Notes: a model not told the origin generated them from the sequence alone. A stretch of DNA of 64,000 bases from Brachypterus glaber (GCA_958510825.1 OY294047.1:40067229-40131228), one strand, 5' to 3'. Positions 11,103 to 22,319 are shown, counted from the stretch's first letter. A program made the numbers and translations.

Positions 11103-11824
11103 ATTAGCAGTACCTGGCGTATTTACAGTTATAGTCCAGCCTTCAGGTCAATAAAGGAGGCTATACCTGGAAATAACTCAGGGAGTCTTGATTTTCGGTT
11201 TATTGGGTAGGGTTTAAATTCGATTTGGAACTGTAATTTTTTTTAACGCATTTTCACAAAAAAAGGTTTTTTCAAAATATCTCAAGATCAATGCATCCTA
11301 GGACAAAAAACGTTTCATATGAAAATAAAGAGGACCAAATTTACAACATTTTTGGTTCTATGTATTTTTTTGTACGACTTATAGCTAATTCACGGCACAG
11401 CCTTAAACGTTAGTCTATACGTTTTTAGATTTTATTTTATTTTTTAATCAAAACTCGGTTAAGAAGGTTTTTTTTCTTAATACAATGGTGATTTTCAATC
11501 GAAAATCGGTTTACTCGAGATAATGGAACACAAAAACGTGAATTATTTTAAAATTGGGTCCTCTTTATTTGCATACAGAACGTTTTTTGTCCTAGGATGC
11601 AGCGATCTTGAGATATTGTAAAAAATCCGTTTTTTGTGAAAAATGCGCTAAAAAAATGACATCTACAAATCGAGTTCAACGTCGCAAAATTGGTTTTTTA
11701 TTTGCGGTCGTAAACCCTACCCAATAAACTGAAAATCAAAACTCCCTGAATTATTTCCAGTTAAAGCCTCTTTTATCGACCTGAAGACTGGACTATAACT
11801 GGAAATACGCTGGGTACTGCTAAT
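11103..11824. mobile_element. Foldback element with 'GCAGTACC' ends
   Basis: The ends are 'TAGCAGTACCTGGCGTATTT' and its mirror 'AAATACGCTGGGTACTGCTA'. 'AGTTATAGTCCAGCCTTCAG', 'ACCCTACCCAATAAA'-type sequence, and 'TCCTAGGACAAAAAACGTTT' pair across nearly the whole 0.7 kb. The loop is only about 150 bp. No coding capacity. Confidence 0.8.
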
Positions 11825-13400
11825 TAGCAAGCGCATGGACTTTTTTGTGTGTGATCGGGGCGTTACGATCGCCACGGTTTGATATGTACTCCATTAAGAC
11901 TGTTCAGACTATATGTTGTTAGCACAGAAGCATTAACTGTGTCATTACAATTCAAAGAATAAATGTAGTCAAGGAAAATGGTATGTAATTAATCATCTGG
12001 AACAAACCTTGACAACTAAATAAAAACAAATCACTCAACTTTATGAAAAAGTCCAAAATAAAAGACAAATATTATATATTTTAAACCTTTATATAAATGC
12101 AATCAAAAAGAATTCGTTTTTAATAATTAATTATAATGAATTAGTAAAAACGTGTGTTTTTTATATTATTCACAGCGCCTGCGCTAGAATAATATTATAC
12201 GGTAGTTTCGACTTTTCCAAAATTTTCAAAAATCGTCCTAAAAAAAATTCTTGGATATAATTTTGTTTCACGAAAAAAAAAAGCAACACTTCGAGTTGAC
12301 TTGAAATTTTCAGGATAAACAAAAGTAATCCCCCAAAAACAAAAAATTTATGGGGGATTAAACTTTTAAAAAAATAAAAAAAAGCTGAAAGAAAATTCCG
12401 ATTAACGCAACTTTTTCAGGAAAAATTCAATTTTTTTTCCTTTTTAAAAAAAATATCTTTTTTTTAATATTATTTTTTAATTTTTTTTTTAATTATTTGT
12501 TTTTGAGTATTTGGGAAAATTTAATACTACTGTCAATAGTATAAATTGAATGCGTAGCATTACATAAATTCACGGCTTGTTTCGCTTATATATTATTTTT
12601 GTAATTATGGCGAAGGCGTTAGTATTGTAAAAATAAACTTGAAATAAACATACAAATAAGTACAATTAGCATAAAGAAACAGGTTTTCAAAAACAATGAT
12701 TAACTAGACTAAACTAAAAAGAGCTTAATACGATAGACTTAATTCATATAAACGTAATAAATAGTACACACAATACCGAGTTTATAAGGAAAACCTTATA
12801 AGCTTATTATATCTAGAAATAGCAAATAAAAATTAATCGCTTTCCTTCGTTAAAATGCTTCTATATATGAAATGAGAATATATGTGCTATAAGAAAGATT
12901 GCATTAACAATAGTGTTCAAAATAAGAATATGGAAGTACAGAACAACGGAAGAAAAGGCGAAATAAATTACAGGCGGGGTTATTTTGCATGGATTTTAAA
13001 ATTCGAAATATCTACATATATTTATTAAACAATCACTTTATTGACTTTTATTTTATTTTATTTTATTTTATTATGTCAAGACGTCTACTACAAAAAGTAA
13101 AAAATCGTACTTCCATGAATTTATAAAAAAATGTGAAGACATACATTAAAATATAATATAATTACTCACCAGCCAATTCTTAAAGTACATCTGAAATAAA
13201 TAAAATTTTTATTAATAATAAATTAAGGTGAAAAAAAATCTTTAGTTAATAATTGTAAATGTTTCCCGATCCTGAGGATTTAGATCTTGCTAACTCTGAG
13301 CTGGGCTCTAAGCCTTGTCAAATAAAACCTGGGTTAATAATTTAAAATTAAAAGTTTGATTGAAAAAGTGAAGGCCTAATTTTAGAGCTTATTTGTATTA
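11825..13400. other. Non-coding AT-rich stretch
   Basis: No gene seen. It contains long A/T homopolymer runs near 12240-12520 and a short (TTTTA)n tract at about 13048-13071. Confidence 0.55.
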
Positions 13401-13590
13401 CACACAGAAAAATGTATATAACGAATAGAATATATTATTTTTTTATGTATTATGCATTTAAGAGTATATTTTAAGCATACCATATTCTTTTCCTTTCATA
13501 TTTAAAGCACAATTTTTCTTTAAATGAGAATATATTCTCTTCTATATCCAAATCACACATTCTTGATTTAAGACAACATTTTTTTCTGTG
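13401..13590. mobile_element. TA-flanked MITE with CACACAGAAA ends, copy 1
   Basis: The ends are CACACAGAAA and TTTTCTGTG, with TA on both sides. Inside are 'GAATATATTCTC'-type sequence and, near the right end, 'CTTGATTTAAGACAA', shared with the second copy at 26.4 kb. The length is 190 bp and it is non-coding. Confidence 0.75.
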
Positions 13591-13671
13591 TATTTTATTG
13601 AAAAATTAGGTACAGAATAGACAGAATAGTTTCTGCATGTGTGTAGAAAAATTATATTCTAAAACTATTTG

Positions 13672-14834
13672 AATAGACAATATTCCACGCGAGCGGAACG
13701 TTTGTCATACGAGCCGGTAGGCGAGCATGACGGTCCATATGTGTTATACACTATTATTTTACTTTGACTGCAAATATGAAACACTGGATGGCTTTTTATA
13801 CTGCGAACAAGCTTGAATTGCATTGCATTGTAAATGCAACAAAAAACATATTTTTTGCACGACCAAGACTAAAACCTAATTTTACGCTTTCATTTTCGGG
13901 ACTACACTTGCGTTTTTCTTCCTAGGGAATAAAAATCACGGCAACCTTGATAATATTAAAATATTATACTTACTATGTGCTTTGCTGGTTCAAAAATTAG
14001 GTTTGGTGATGTTTTGTAATATATTTAGGATTCAAACCAATTTATTTGATTTTAACAAAGAAAACCTTTAAAAATTACATTGTTATAACAATTTATAAAC
14101 AACTTAAAATTTATCATCTTCGTCCATTTTTTTGACGTTTGTGTCAACCATATTAAAAATCAATTGAAATCGCGATAGCCGTGAAACTGACTTTTCGCAA
14201 TTTACAGGCATCTGATTAAATTACGAAAATAAAACAACCGATTTTAGACGCATGGTTTTAAATTTTAATTTTATCTACCTACCTAAATTATGTTTGCTCC
14301 TGCAAAAAATAGTGTATATACCTCAGGACTAAACGTGGCTGTTTTAGTCCCTTGCATTTCCGTTTCCCTCGCTCGCTACTCTCGCTCAGGAAACACTCAT
14401 GCAGCAGGACTAAAACAGCCAGTTTAGTCCCTTGGTATATAAATAACTATTTAAATAAAGCACTTAATATTATTTAATAATTGTATCAAATAAGTACTTC
14501 AAAAAGATTTTTATTGAATTATCATGGTTTAGATTTTCAACAATAGATGGAGCCGTTTTATTTTTTGAACTAAATTGATTAAAAGCTGAAATATTAAGAA
14601 ACACTAATAAACTCTAAGTAATTTTAACGCAAAACTTTAGATTACATTAAATTATTTGCTTATTTTCTAACATTTTTCTTAACTTTTATAGACAAGAGAT
14701 GGCACTACTTCTGCTCATTCTAACACTTGATATGGTAAAGTCATACCGTATCTAGAACTAGAATGGTTTTATTATATGTTTGAAAAGAATGTGTATTTGC
14801 CTACATTATAAACCGGTCGAAGAAAAAATACTAT
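13672..14834 (+). repeat. Dispersed repeat copy A, interrupted
   Basis: It matches 23709-24407 in two blocks. The first is 13672-13857 ('CATACGAGCCGG', 'GGCGAGCATGACGGTCC', 'ATATGAAACACTGGATGG'). The second is 14446-14834 ('AAATAAAGCACTTAATATTA', 'AGATGGCACTACTTCTGCTC', 'CATTCTAACACTTGATA', 'CATACCGTATCTAGAACTAG'). Between them are about 590 bp absent from copy B, so this segment was probably inserted here. No protein is apparent. Confidence 0.75.
13858..14449. mobile_element. Insertion inside repeat copy A, ending in a foldback
   Basis: This roughly 590-bp segment is missing from copy B. Its right part (about 14308-14449) is an imperfect palindrome. 'GTATATACC', 'GGACTAAACGTGGCTG' and 'TTTTAGTCC' are mirrored by 'GGACTAAAACAGCCAG', 'TTTAGTCC' and 'GGTATATA'. 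The outer 'AATAGTGTATA' resembles the ends of small foldbacks at 34.4 and 53.6 kb. The left part has no recognisable content. Confidence 0.55.
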
Positions 14835-16564
14835 TTTGGTTTGCAGTCTGGCGTGCTTTCTCTTAGGCCTTTTCTTACTTCAGTCAATTTTCCGAGATGC
14901 GCAATTTGCATGCAGCGTCGCTCGTATATGCAGTTCTACCATCCAGCGCGAGTTTTGTCAAAAGTCAAATTATACACTACAAGCATTGTTCTCTGTAATC
15001 GCTCCATAACTTGCTTAATTTACCTGCCAATTTACATGCGAATTTCTTTCGACGTCGCTGCCCGACCCTGTTTTTTACTCGAAATTAAACAGCATTGTTG
15101 TTTTTACCGATGGGGTGTTTGATCAAAAAACTCGAAAGTAGCAATATTTTTTAAGAGTGGAAATAGACAGAAAAATTAAAAAAAACAATCTTTTTATTTA
15201 AACAACTTAAAAATCGAGTAAATATAAGAAAAACCCCATTTTTATGAAACTTTATAACTTTTAAAAATGTCCGGTTAAAAACTAAACAAAATCTTACCAA
15301 GTGGTTCAAGACTTTTGCTGTTTACGTCATGTGAATATGGTTAAAATTAGGGTAGGGTGCGGTGAGGCAATAAAAGCAAAAAACTAATATTTTTGGCGAT
15401 AGGTATTATAATCAATAACACAGGCACACAAAAAAGTTCTGATTCCACAGAGGAGACAAACATTTTTATATGTTTTTAAGGTCTCTGAATTCGAATCTGG
15501 GGTTGGTTTCACTCGGTCAGGTCACTTGTGCCATTTTGCAAAAAAATCTAGTTTACATGGCTTGTTGCACTATTAATAAGAATAATAATAATACTTAATT
15601 TATCCCAACAGTACAAACCATTTACAGGGCAAAATAATTATACATAAATATACATATTAAATATTTACAAATGTCTGAAAAAAAAAGAAGATGTACACAG
15701 TTAACCTATAAAGATATTAGGTTGTGACTGTACGTAAAGTATTACACAGAGCTCTAGTACTAGTAAAGAGACAGAAGTCTAGTACTAGTAAAAAACTCTA
15801 GTTACAAGTAGAGTTCGATTTAATATTTTAAGCGCCATCTCTGTCTTAATAGGGTACTTTTTGGACTTGTTGAGTTTTAAAAATGAGCTCCTCATCTACC
15901 CATGAATATTTAAAAATAGTTAACTTTGCTTCGAAAAAACAACTGGATGTTCTTTATTTTGTAAACAAAGGACTCAATGTGAGTTACCTCTTTTACTTTT
16001 AAATTGGATACAATTCTGATTCTGTTCTGATAAAAAATTAATTTGGAAAATTCGTTCCTCATGAGTTGTTTTACCTCATCTTTCAAACTATTTTCAAAAT
16101 TTAGTTTATTCGAGTATCATTATTTATTTACTGATTAAATCGTTAAATAAATTCATTAAATAATTTATTTACTAAATACTACCTACCTTTAACCCAGTTA
16201 AAGAGAAATGTTTTTTTTTTTAATTTCAGTCCAGTCAAGTTTTATTTGCAAACTACAAATTTTAATATATTTGTAAAGTAAGCTTAAAACCTTTTGCAAT
16301 AAATAAAAACTAAGGGGTTTTATCTGTCCCTAGTTCAAGTGATGCAAATTCAATTGCAAAAATAGGTAAATTTAACAATCTAAAAATGTAAATTTTCTGC
16401 AAGTTTATTTGATATTAGCCTTATCTTGTACTGAGATTGGTAAATTCTATTGGTCAATTATTGTACCCTACCACAACGTCATATAAATGCTAAAATCTTA
16501 AATTAATTTTATCTTTAATATTAAAATGATTTAAGTAAAACAAAATGAGCTAAGCGCCAAATAA
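14835..16564. other. Non-coding stretch
   Basis: No supported gene. A 93-aa frame at 14841-15122 is Cys-rich (nine cysteines) and lies in slightly GC-richer DNA, but it resembles no family I know and has no clean start context. A sequence beginning 'CACAGGCACACAAAAAAG' at 15418 may be an end of the CACAGGCC family. Near 15750-15810 'CTCTAGTACTAGTAAA' recurs as short local repeats. Confidence 0.5.
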
Positions 16565-16969
16565 GAGCTCCTAAATAAGGCACTGTCATCCGTAATAATT
16601 AATGTTTGTGACAAGTTTTTAAAATACATGGATAAAGGTGAGTTTATCATTGCACTCTCGTTAGATTTAAAGCGTGCATTTGAGATAATTAATGTTGACA
16701 AGTTATTAAGAAAGTTGTAAAAAATGGGTAAACCCATGAAAGTAGAGGTATACCTACGTGAAAAATTTTATAAGTGGTTTAAAAGCTATTTAAAAGAAAG
16801 GCAAGAAAATGTGAAGTATAAAAATAAGAAATCTGATTATATATTTATAGAGCATGGCGTTCCACAAGGTACAATTATAGATCCGTTACTTTTTATTTTG
16901 TTCATTAATGATATCATTAAACATATTGGTCATGTGATATATCTATGTTTGCCAATGCCGGGTGAGTAA
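16565..16969 (+). pseudogene. Non-LTR reverse transcriptase fragment (decayed)
   Basis: One reading frame from 16565 to 16969 encodes the central palm of a retrotransposon reverse transcriptase. The palm motif A region reads 'ALSLDLKRAFEIIN' with its catalytic Asp. A 'WFKSYLKERQ' block is followed by the motif B region 'HGVPQGTIIDPLLFILFIND'. The frame is broken by one TAA at 16718-16720, where related elements usually have a Glu codon, a single-base change. The frame loses similarity just before the expected YADD catalytic box, and the other domains (endonuclease, RNase H) are absent. It is a truncated, dead copy of a jockey/CR1-like non-LTR element. It is far more AT-rich than the element at 19.8-21.1 kb, so it is probably from a different and older family. 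Confidence 0.88.
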
Positions 16970-17905
16970 GAATTTTGGCGATGTGTGTATTGTGTTTGTT
17001 GGTGAAGTTCATAATTTTTCCGACTAGGACTAGGAATGACTTTTTTATTGAGATTTGTTAAAATGGTTATTTACCGTTTGACTTACATTTATGGTAGAAA
17101 TTCGTAAATTTTAGTATTAGGGGCAACTTTGGCGGATTTTCGGTACGGGTTAGAATCTTTTGATCATTTTGAAATTTGGCACATAATTTTGTGTGCTCAA
17201 AAGGAAAAAAATAAGATTTCCAGCCCTTTAAACTTTTCACTTATACAAAAATTACAGACAATTCTCAACAATTTTTTACGATTTATGGATAATTTTATGA
17301 ATTCAAGTGGCAAAATTAGGACTTTTTGAGCACTCTCATATTTTCAGAATTTTCTAAATAAAAATTGTATGATAATAAAAAAATATGTGGTCCACCCTAA
17401 TCTCCGACTTTTCTGCTTGTTATTATGTACAACACCTACCATATTTCATATCGCAATATTACAAAATATTTGAGCAAAAAGGTAATATTTGTCAGACCAA
17501 AATTACATCGTAGGTATATTTATCTAAAAGTTCTGCAAGTATTACTTGCCAAGTAAACACGCTGAAGTTCAGCAGAATTTTTCTCCTACATATGGGTACA
17601 ACTGCCCTCCGGTTTTTCGGTTATAAAGATTTTCAAGAGTTTAAAAATTCCTTACAAATGCTATGTCGGTTTGTTGGGAAAAAATTAACTCTAGAAGGCT
17701 TTAAGCTAAAAACATATTAAATATTAAATATTTCATCAATCTATTTTTCATTCATCGTACAGAGCAATATCTACAGTACAAAATAGGAAAAAAAAATATT
17801 TTTCGAAAAGAAGCTTTTTTAATTGTTTTTTTTTACATTTTTGTTTGATTTTAGCAGATCACATTATATTTAAATGTTCCTAGAGTTCTAGGGACAAGGC
17901 CCTTT
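16970..17905. other. Non-coding stretch
   Basis: AT-rich with no recognisable gene or repeat end. The 66-aa frame at 17129-17329 has no protein character. Confidence 0.5.
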
Positions 17906-18053
17906 GGGAACGTTCAAGTATTACGTAAGGCAAATTTTGATCATTTTGGACCCCCACCCCCCCTGTAACACTATTTTCCTATACCATTAACATGGGCATA
18001 ACACTCCAAAATGACCCCCCCCCCAGGAGCGTTACGAATACTTGAACGTTCCC
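17906..18053. mobile_element. Small MITE with GGGAACGTTC ends
   Basis: The ends 'GGGAACGTTCAAGTATTACG' and the mirrored 'CGAATACTTGAACGTTCCC' enclose a C-rich half ('GGACCCCCACCCCCC') and its near-mirror. The length is 148 bp. Related single ends lie at 29880-29950 and 42650-42761. Confidence 0.8.
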
Positions 18054-18280
18054 TTTTCTTTCGGAATTCCCCATATTTACTCGACAAGATTGGATGTAAC
18101 GGCATCATATTTTGCGTGCAGTTTTTTTAGGGGTTTATCAAACTTTGAAAAACTAATCAGTTTTAGAGGCGAGGCTCCGCAGCAAAATCTAATCCTGCAG
18201 ACTGCCAGATAAATAACAAAGTTATAAGTCCCTGCCGTCAGTAGATCTGAGTGTGCTTTTTTTTTGATACGACACATATA

Positions 18281-18660
18281 CAGGATTCTTCAGAAATAAG
18301 TTCGAGAAATTTAAGAGGTGATTTTAAGTTAAAAAATATGAAAAAAGGTTCCAAAAGATTTTGGTCCGGAAATGAGCCCTAAGGGAGCTACGACCCTCCT
18401 AAGGGTACATCTAAAAAGTAGTTTTTATTTAATATTTCTAAAATTCTTTAAGCCACAGTAACGAATTTTTGCACATGCCTTAGCATAGATAAAGGCTATC
18501 ATTTTATGTAATTTTTATTTAGTAATTTTAACCAGGGACTTAAAAATTAGGGGGGCAATGTCACTTTTTTGCCCTAAACTTTTTTATCCGTAGATTTTTT
18601 AAAATTTTCTCAATAAAATATAAATCTTTAATTAAAAATACATAAAAAGGTTAAAATAAA
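18281..18660 (+). mobile_element. Left half of a CAGGGT foldback (truncated)
   Basis: It starts CAGGATTCTTCAGAAATAAG after TATA and matches the left arms at 7.6 and 27.7 kb ('GGTCCGGAAATGAGCCCTAA', 'GGAGCTACGACCCTCC', 'AATTTTAACCAGGGACTT'). Similarity stops near 18660 in an A/T-rich run and the right arm is missing. Confidence 0.7.
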
Positions 18661-19078
18661 AAAATAAAATAAAAAAACTATAATTTTCAATGTTTTTTTT
18701 TTTTATTTTTTCGTTTTTTTTTTAACAAAAAGAAATATTAAAAAAATTTGAAAAATTTTGAAAAAAGTTTTTTTTTTTAAGTAATTTTTTTTTTAATTTT
18801 TTTTTTTCAAAATGGTATTTTTTTAAATATTTGGTTGTATATGGCTAATTAAATTATTTGGTTGTGACAATTAAATTTTATTTCTAAAATAAACTATTTT
18901 GTTCCTATTAATAAATGATTTTGAAATTAAAATATTTATTTACATTAGCTAAATATTTATTTGACTCAAATAAAATTTATTACTCGTAACCAAATAATTT
19001 AATTGGGCATATCCAAATAAATCTAAATTATATTTTTATCATTCTTAGATTTATGTTTTATTAACCCCTTTCCGCATA
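18661..19078. other. A/T homopolymer-rich spacer
   Basis: Dominated by A and T runs, then several variants of 'AAATATTTATTTGACTC' and 'CAAATAATTTAATTGG'. No gene. Confidence 0.5.
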
Positions 19079-19420
19079 CCGTTCCATTTATGGCACGAAC
19101 CGTTTTTTTAATTATTTGTGGTGCTTACTATTTTTTCAGAAAAAAAAATAAAAAAAATCTTTTTGAAACGACTCGTTTTTGAGAAAACTTGTTTTTACCC
19201 CATTTTATCTCCTAGCCCCACCCCGATTTTTTCCAAAAGCAACCCCAGCTTAGAACAAAGCGTTCTTGAGTTATCGTGGTCACAAAAATCCCGGACAGAC
19301 AGACCGACTGACATACTTAATAAGTTTTCTTACTACATAGTGTTCCACATATGGCACACACCGTTTTTTGCAAAAAAATATATAAAAATTAAAATATTTA
19401 AAAAAAGTTTGATTTTTTAA
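19079..19420. repeat. Fragment of the 'GATAACTTAAGAACG' repeat between direct repeats
   Basis: 'CGTTCTTGAGTTATCGTGGT' and 'GGACAGACAGACCGAC' match the right arms of the foldbacks at 3.1 and 9.3 kb. It is bracketed by two similar phrases, 'GTTCCATTTATGGCACGAAC' at 19081 and 'GTTCCACATATGGCACACAC' at about 19340. The 100-aa frame here is a translation of the repeat. Confidence 0.55.
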
Positions 19421-19482
19421 AATCAATCCGATGAACAATAATAATAATAATATTTCCTACAGGATGCTTCTTGAAATTTATT

Positions 19483-19784
19483 TAGGGTTATTTGTAATAA
19501 ACACTCGGAAGTGAAGCAAATAAAAACTTTATTGCATTACATAATCATGCCAACGTTTCACCTAATATTTAGGCTTCTTCAGTATGAGTATTCTCCTGTT
19601 AAAAAATGTCCAGTGTATTTTGTTTGTTGATGTAATGTTTTTGTTTAATTTGTTTGTTGTAATGCATATTTAATAATTTAGCCCTGAAGAAGCCTAAATA
19701 TTAGGTAAAACGTTGGCATGATTATGTAATGCAATAAAGTTTTTATTTGCTTCATTTCCGAGTGTTTATCACAAATAACCCTAA
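19483..19784. mobile_element. Foldback MITE, 'GAAGAAGCCTAAATATTAGG' type
   Basis: Arms of about 105 bp pair closely. The left has 'TTAGGGTTATTTG', 'AACACTCGG', 'TTATTGCATTACATAATCAT' and 'GCCAACGTTTCACC'. The right has all of these as complements, ending 'CAAATAACCCTAA'. The loop is about 90 bp. It lies just upstream of the non-LTR insertion and is non-coding. Confidence 0.85.
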
Positions 19785-19826
19785 TTTTTTTAAAATATTT
19801 TTCCCGATATAAGAACGTTAAAATGT

Positions 19827-19834
19827 ATGCTTAT
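19827..19834 (+). repeat. Target-site duplication, left copy
   Basis: ATGCTTAT, repeated exactly at 21082-21089 on the other side of the non-LTR element. Confidence 0.8.
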
Positions 19835-19842
19835 ATATCAGG

Positions 19843-20988
19843 ACGACCCCCACATCAGCACTGGAAGTTCTACTGGGGCTGCCAACGCTTCCGTCTTGGA
19901 TAAGGACGGAGGCAATGGCTAGCTACCTTAGAATGAGAGATGTTGGATGCTGGCTGGGTGAAGGGGCAGTCTACGGACATACAAAAATCGCCGATGTTGT
20001 CAGAGTAGAGTTACCTATCAGCAGCATCAAGGTGATAGAGGCGGAAGACCGATTAAGGTTTGACAGAGCATTCTCTCTCACTATACCAACAAAACACGAG
20101 TGGGAGAACAAGGAAGTTAATTTTGCCCAAAACACAACAGTGTGCTATACAGACGGCTCCCGGATGGAAAGCACGCAAAGCTCGGGCGCAGGCTTCTTTG
20201 TACAAGACACGGGGGTTCAAAAGAGCTATTCGCTCGGCAGGTACCCCACGGTATTCCAAGCGGAAGTCTTTGCGATACAGGAAGCGGCAAGATGCGAAGA
20301 GGTTCTAGGGAGTAACGGATCAGATGTATACATCTGCTCCGACAGCCAAGCAGCCCTCAAGGCTCTCAGTGCACCCGGCACAAGATCCAGTCTTGTGCAG
20401 GAATGCATAGAAGCCCTGGAGGAGCTAGCGAGGAACAAAAGAGTCCACCTTGTATGGGTCCCTGGACACAGCGGGATACCAGGCAACGAGAAGGCAGACG
20501 AACTTGCCAGGCTCGGAGCCGAAACTCCGTGCATGGGACCCGAACCCATGCTTGGTATTACAAGGAAACAAGTCACATCAGCCCTCAACACGTGGGCTGG
20601 AGAAAAACTAAGGGAAAGCTGGTCAACGGTCACGAACTGCAGACAGGCAAAGGACTTCCTTTCCGGTCCAAGCAAGTCAAAAACCGCGTGGCTACTAGGA
20701 AGAAGCCGAGCCACGATCAGCAAACTCACAGGGATCCTCACGGGTCACTGTGGACTAGGAAGGCACCTGTTCAAGATGAAGGTCGGTAACGACCCCGTCT
20801 GTTCGGGTTGCAGGATAGACGAAGAATCGTCCTTCCATTTCCTAGGACAATGCGATCGGTTCGGCAGAATACGACAGGAGATCTTCGGAGTGGCAACTCT
20901 CCGAAGAGAGGAGTTGCGTACCCTTGCCTGGACAGATATCGCGACCTTTATAAGGAGGTCCGGCAGGTTTAGGCAGGGAGTAGGGTAG
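19843..20988 (+). pseudogene. ORF2 C-terminal part: RNase H and zinc-knuckle-like end
   Basis: The reading frame is open from 19822 to the stop at 20986-20988. The ATG at 19915 opens a 357-aa frame, but protein similarity begins earlier ('TPTSALEVLLGLPTLP', from about 19846), so the ATG is internal and the piece is a 5' truncation. Numbering from that Met, an RNase HI domain spans about residues 74-203. It keeps all four acidic catalytic residues (D80 in YTDGS, E117 in FQAEVFAIQEAA, D143 in CSDSQAALKAL, D195 in EKADELA) and the His of 'VPGHSGIPGN' (H185). RNase HI removes the RNA strand of the RNA-DNA hybrid during retrotransposition. Near the C-terminus, C296-x2-C299-x8-H308-x4-C313 is the zinc-binding motif typical of these ORF2 ends. 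There is no frameshift or stop in the retained part. Without endonuclease and reverse transcriptase it cannot move by itself. Confidence 0.9.
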
Positions 20989-21066
20989 ATGTGTGGCTGG
21001 GACAGCTCGGGGCTGGCAAAAAGGGCCATAATGGCCTAGTTGCCTGGCTTGTAGCCTCCCCACCCT

Positions 21067-21081
21067 TACTACTACTACTAC
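21067..21081 (+). repeat. (TAC)n 3' tail of the non-LTR element
   Basis: Five TAC units end exactly at the right target duplication. Confidence 0.8.
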
Positions 21082-21089
21082 ATGCTTAT
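21082..21089 (+). repeat. Target-site duplication, right copy
   Basis: ATGCTTAT, identical to 19827-19834. Confidence 0.8.
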
Positions 21090-21870
21090 GATTTTTTTCA
21101 TTCAAAAATAAAGAATCATGCGGGAAGGGGAACTTTTTTATAGTGTGTTGATACTAAGATATAAATAAACGGCCTGAGTAAAGTCTATGACATTAATAAA
21201 TTTTTGTAGTGTATTAATAAGCAAAGCAAATGAAAAGAGAAGAGCGAGAAAATGCTATCTGCAAGAAATCTAGCAAGCGAGCTCCGAGTCGTCCTGAAAT
21301 AGTTCCGAAACTTATAATTAACTTTAGCAAATTTACACAGAAAATATTACATCAAAGGTAACTTCCATGCTATCCACGAAATATTATTAAACTCGGTTGT
21401 GTCAAACTGTCGGTCATATTTTCAGTCTGATGGTCGAATTCACCGAGAAATGCAATTTTCTCTACTTTTATATTTTTGCCGAATGCGTTTTGCCGCCAGA
21501 TGGAGTGCACATTCTTCGTCGTATAGAAAAGTTTTATGTAAAATATTTCCTTATTTTCAAATTGTATTTTGTCACACATGGAATCATTGTTCCAATTTCA
21601 ACTTTTCAACGATCACACATTTCTAGAAATAGTTTCTCCAAATGGTTTCTTGTAATGGTTTCCAGCAAATGGACTGACACGTGTCCCATATATATTTTAC
21701 AGTTAGGTATACAATTCTTATTTCAAATTACAAACCAGAAAATTTATAAGCTTTGTTCATACTTTCAAGTTTCTAATATCAAAGTGTAAAAGGTTTGTGT
21801 TTTAAAGAAAAAATGTAACTGACAAATGTCAAAGTGACAGATACCACATGTCAAATATATATTTAGTCTT
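21090..21870. other. Stretch with no supported gene
   Basis: A 130-aa plus-strand frame (21397-21789) and a 75-aa overlapping frame exist. They overlap each other and a minus-strand frame, resemble no family, and begin without good context. I do not annotate them. Confidence 0.5.
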
Positions 21871-21930
21871 AAATGGACAGGAAACAGTGAATAGTACCAT
21901 TTCATCCTTTTCACTGTTTCCTGTCCATTT
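21871..21930. repeat. 60-nt hairpin with a perfect 20-bp stem
   Basis: 'AAATGGACAGGAAACAGTGA' pairs perfectly with its complement at 21911-21930 around a 20-nt loop. Its size is right for a small RNA precursor, but a tiny palindromic MITE would look the same. Confidence 0.8.
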
Positions 21931-22319
21931 AATTTTAACGAGAGATAGATAACTTTCTTATATATATTTTTCGGTTATTAACCGACAAACGTGCAGTATA
22001 TATTCTTATAAACTGTCATTCTTACTTAGTTAATATATTTAGTCGGTTAAAAATAGTTGCGGGCAAGGTAGACAGAGTGTTTTATTTTAATCCCAACCCT
22101 GGCGAAATTTTCCAAATCAAATATTTTCCGAGGGGTTAAAAAGGGTTGATTTAAGCGTAGACAACAGATTTATAAACGATTGTGGTGATAGGAAGGATTG
22201 AACTGAAAAAATGCCTATATTGTTTTCCCATTTTGAAAATTTTCAAAACTTCGGGGAAGCCTTGTATTCGTGCAAAAAATTTCTTTGTGTATTTTTGTGT
22301 TTTACGGCGTTTTTCGCGA
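21931..22319. other. Non-coding spacer
   Basis: AT-rich. 'CGGTTATTAACCG' near 21972 is a short palindrome, and 'TAGTCGGTTAAAAATAG' near 22040 resembles the end of the GAAGTCGGTT repeat. No gene. Confidence 0.5.

Larger units (their letters stand above)
19835..21081 (+). mobile_element. 5'-truncated non-LTR retrotransposon (RNase H-bearing)
   Basis: The insertion is about 1.25 kb. It keeps only the last part of ORF2, a short 3' UTR (20989-21066) and a 3' tail of about five TAC units (21067-21081) instead of poly-A. It is flanked by an identical 8-bp duplication, ATGCTTAT. A truncated 5' end, a simple-repeat tail and a short target duplication are the signature of target-primed reverse transcription. 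GC content is clearly higher than the surrounding DNA, so the insertion is recent or foreign in composition. RNase H in ORF2 and a repeat tail suggest an R1, I or LOA-like clade. The clade cannot be fixed without the reverse transcriptase. Confidence 0.92.

Noticed and set aside
14841..15122. 93-aa Cys-rich frame
   Set aside because: No regular cysteine spacing, signal peptide or known domain, and a weak start context; could be chance.
20053..21105. Several frames (68-171 aa) on both strands overlapping the RNase H region
   Set aside because: They are shadows of the ORF2 frame, whose RNase H motifs fix the true strand and frame. The GC-rich codons make the other frames open by chance.
21397..21789. 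130-aa frame
   Set aside because: Overlaps frames on both strands, is Phe/Ile-rich in an AT-rich context, and has no recognisable domain.
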